Position numbers and translations under genes: made by a program. The notes beneath the pieces were generated by a model, which worked only from the letters and a program-made list of their open reading frames with translations, was not told the origin of the DNA and made no database searches. From an uncultured Acidobacteriota bacterium (GTDB taxonomy: Bacteria; Acidobacteriota; Vicinamibacteria; Vicinamibacterales; SCN-69-37), in NCBI GenBank assembly GCA_937880585.1, contig CALFMR010000173.1, forward strand, positions 1-7,223: a stretch of 7,223 nucleotides of DNA, given 5' to 3'. Positions 5,735 through 7,223 of the stretch are shown here, one piece after another. Within the stretch, counting starts at the first letter, position 1; each line of letters starts with the position of its first letter.

Positions 5735-6430
5735 GTGGCGCAGCAGGCCTGGCTTTCCGAAGACGTCGACGCGCTGGACGACGGCGAGCTCGTGCGGCGA
5801 TGCCGGTTGCGGGACGAGTCGGCGGTGCGCGCGCTCACGCGGCGATACAACCGGCGGCTGTATCGCATCGCGCGGAGCATCCTGCGCAACGACGGTGAGG
5901 CCGAGGACGTCGTCCAGGACGCGTACGTCCGCGCGTTCACCGAGCTCGATCGCTTCCGCGGTGAAGCGGCGTTCGGCACCTGGCTCACGCGCATCGCGAT
6001 GAACGAGGCGCTCGGCCGCCTGCGGCGCCGGCCCACGGTGTCGTGGGACGACGGTGACAGCGATCGCTTGCAGGCGGCCATCCTGCCGTTTCGCGCGGCA
6101 CCGCCGCCCGCCGACCCGGAGCGCACGATGGCGCAGCGTGAGATCCGCGACCTCCTCGAACAGTCCATTGAAGCGCTGCCTGACCTGTTCCGTACCGTTT
6201 TCGTCGCGCGTATCGTCGAAGGTCTGAGCATCGAGGAAACGGCCGATCTGCTGGGCCTTCGGCCCGAGACGGTCAAGACGCGTTTGCATCGCGCGCGCGT
6301 GCTCCTGCGCGGCGCGCTCGATCGACAGCTCGGTCCGGCCCTCCAGGGCACATTTCCGTTCGACGGGGCGCGCTGCGAGCGGGTGACCGACGCCGTCATC
6401 GCGCGGCTCCGCACGACACTCCTCGTCTGA
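5735..6430 (+). CDS. ECF-type RNA polymerase sigma factor
   Basis: This 231-residue sigma-70-family protein has only regions 2 and 4, as ECF members do. Region 2 spans about 19-99 and includes the core-binding DAYVRAF segment (62-68) and FGTWLTRIAMNEALGRLRRR at 80-99, which covers -10 recognition. Region 4 spans about 135-192, with LPDLFRTVF (149-157) and the helix-turn-helix SIEETADLLGLRPETVKTRL (165-184) that reads the -35. About 35 further residues with GARCERV form a tail beyond region 4. The start is GTG at 5735-5737, preceded by AGGTGG (5723-5728) with 6-nt spacing; no other start keeps region 2 intact with a ribosome site. The gene has an ECF-like promoter matching the one before the downstream gene, so autoregulation is likely. 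No anti-sigma factor adjoins it in the window. The target set probably includes DUF4142 and cupredoxin, hinting at metal or envelope/oxidative stress. Confidence 0.95.
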   Translation: MAQQAWLSEDVDALDDGELVRRCRLRDESAVRALTRRYNRRLYRIARSILRNDGEAEDVVQDAYVRAFTELDRFRGEAAFGTWLTRIAMNEALGRLRRRPTVSWDDGDSDRLQAAILPFRAAPPPADPERTMAQREIRDLLEQSIEALPDLFRTVFVARIVEGLSIEETADLLGLRPETVKTRLHRARVLLRGALDRQLGPALQGTFPFDGARCERVTDAVIARLRTTLLV

Positions 6431-6435
6431 CGCCG

Positions 6436-6462
6436 GGAACCTTTTCGCCGCTCCTGCATCTC
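6436..6462 (+). promoter_or_regulatory. ECF-type promoter upstream of the DUF4142 gene
   Basis: GGAACC (6436-6441), 15 nt, then CATCTC (6457-6462), matching the site before the sigma factor gene in -35, spacing and -10 core. The expected start near 6468-6470 gives a leader of about 65 nt to the ATG at 6534. It also argues against the upstream GTG at 6468 as the translation start. Confidence 0.72.
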
Positions 6463-6520
6463 ATCGAGTGACGTCGACTTCACCACGTCATTCCGGCGCT
6501 CTCCACTCCACGAGCGCCGC

Positions 6521-6528
6521 AGGGGGGA
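6521..6528 (+). promoter_or_regulatory. Ribosome binding site deciding the DUF4142 start
   Basis: AGGGGGGA lies 5 nt before ATG 6534. The frame also contains GTG at 6468, but that would add 22 residues in front of a clean signal peptide and sit at the predicted transcription start. Confidence 0.75.
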
Positions 6529-6533
6529 TACGC

Positions 6534-7055
6534 ATGTCCATTCGATTCGCCACCGTGGCCGCGCTGTGTTTCGCGTCCACGACCCTCTTCGCGCAGACCG
6601 GCGCGAAGCCCACCGACCCGCAGATCGCGCACATCGCCTACACGGCTGGCGAGCTCGACATCGCCGCGGCCAAGCAGGCGCTCGAGAAGTCGAAGAACGC
6701 CGAGGTCCGCTCGTTCGCCGAAGACATGGTCCGCGACCACACCGCGGTGAACAAGCAGGCGCTCGATCTCGTCAAGAAGCTGCACGTCACGCCGGAGGAC
6801 AACGACACGAGCCGCGCGCTCACCACGGCCGCCACGGCCAAGCGCGGGGAGCTCGCGAAGCTGTCGGGCGCCGCGTTCGACACGGCGTACGTCGAGAACG
6901 AGGTCGCCTTTCACAAGACCGTCGACAACGCGCTCGAGACGACGCTCATCCCGTCGGCGTCGAACGCGGAGCTGAAGTCGCTGCTCCAGACCGGGCTGAA
7001 GATCTTCCAGGGCCACGAGCAGCACGCCGAGCACGTCGCGGCGTCCCTCAAGTAG
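6534..7055 (+). CDS. Secreted DUF4142 protein (ferritin-like helical fold)
   Basis: This 173-residue protein has a signal peptide, MSIRFATVAALCFASTTLFA with cleavage before Q21, so it is exported to the periplasm or beyond. The mature part matches the DUF4142 pattern: AGELDIAAAKQAL (38-50), VRSFAEDMVRDHTAVN (58-73), FDTAYVENEVAFHKTVDNAL (115-134) and a C-terminal helix with GHEQHAEHV (160-168). The family is predicted to be a four-helix, ferritin-related bundle. E40, H69, E123, H127, H161, H164 and H167 are candidate metal ligands, but metal binding has not been shown from sequence alone. No precise biochemical role is established for the family, which is often seen in stress-regulated settings. 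It has its own ECF-type promoter and ribosome site. The cupredoxin gene follows 14 nt later, probably in the same mRNA. Confidence 0.93.
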   Translation: MSIRFATVAALCFASTTLFAQTGAKPTDPQIAHIAYTAGELDIAAAKQALEKSKNAEVRSFAEDMVRDHTAVNKQALDLVKKLHVTPEDNDTSRALTTAATAKRGELAKLSGAAFDTAYVENEVAFHKTVDNALETTLIPSASNAELKSLLQTGLKIFQGHEQHAEHVAASLK

Positions 7056-7069
7056 GCGCGCGACCGATC

Positions 7070-7223
7070 ATGCCGCTGAGACGGACTCTGCTCGCTGCCT
7101 TCCTCCTCCTGTTGTCGGGGAGCGGGTCCGCCTCGGCGCATGGCACGACGATCCGCGTCGTCATGCAGAACCTGGAGTGTTCGCCGGCCGACGTGACGGC
7201 CAACGTCGGTAACACGATCGACT
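7070..7223 (+). CDS. Cupredoxin-like secreted protein (3' end outside window)
   Basis: The frame starts at ATG 7070-7072 and is still open at the window edge, giving 51 codons. Residues 1-23 are a signal peptide: MPLRR, then LLAAFLLLL, then GSASA with cleavage before H24. The mature start HGTTIRVVMQNLECSPADV, then TANVGNTID, matches the first strands of small secreted cupredoxins, which typically read like NLxFSPAxVTAxVGDTI. The copper ligands (His, Cys, His, Met) would lie beyond the window, so copper binding cannot be checked. Cys37 replaces the usual hydrophobic residue before SPA. There is no strong Shine-Dalgarno sequence; the 14-nt gap after DUF4142 suggests one transcript and perhaps coupled translation. 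A copper or electron-transfer role in the periplasm is inferred. Confidence 0.8.
   Translation, partial: MPLRRTLLAAFLLLLSGSGSASAHGTTIRVVMQNLECSPADVTANVGNTID

Noticed and set aside
6468..6533. GTG start at 6468 for the DUF4142 protein
   Set aside because: It lies at the predicted transcription start, has no ribosome site, and would precede a standard signal peptide with 22 unrelated residues.
1..7223. CRISPR arrays, tRNA or rRNA genes, insertion sequences
   Set aside because: No regularly spaced repeats, RNA gene signatures, transposase motifs or terminal inverted repeats were found by reading both strands.

Overview
The window is GC-rich DNA that most resembles an Acidobacteriota chromosome, perhaps of the Vicinamibacteria type. 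This is inferred from the Oar-like TonB-dependent receptor, the strong G/C bias at third codon positions, and the mix of secreted TPR, M28 and DUF4142 proteins. Another GC-rich phylum such as Gemmatimonadota cannot be excluded without a search.

Layout. Bases 1-1848 (+) are the C-terminal part of an outer-membrane receptor, closed by a strong intrinsic terminator at 1879-1915. Facing it is a secreted M28-family zinc enzyme (1919-2863, -) that looks more like a glutaminyl-peptide cyclotransferase than a plain aminopeptidase. Upstream of it on the same strand lie three stem-loops (2913-3023) and a 29-codon gene (3034-3123, -). That small gene has a good ribosome binding site and a near-consensus sigma-70 promoter (3178-3206) preceded by small repeats and a palindrome. 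A 358-residue NAD-dependent epimerase/dehydratase-type SDR follows (3425-4501, -). It is divergent from a secreted TPR protein (4701-5681, +).

The right end is a stress-response type cluster, all on +: an ECF sigma factor (5735-6430), a secreted DUF4142 protein (6534-7055) and the first 51 codons of a secreted cupredoxin-like protein (7070 to the window edge). The sigma gene and the DUF4142 gene are each preceded by the same promoter-like sequence, GGAACC, exactly 15 nt, CATCT. This suggests that the sigma factor transcribes its own gene and the DUF4142-cupredoxin pair. No anti-sigma gene is visible on either side of the sigma gene inside the window.

The two most interesting items are this duplicated ECF promoter, which defines a small regulon readable from sequence alone, and the unannotated amphipathic-peptide gene with its complete set of expression signals.
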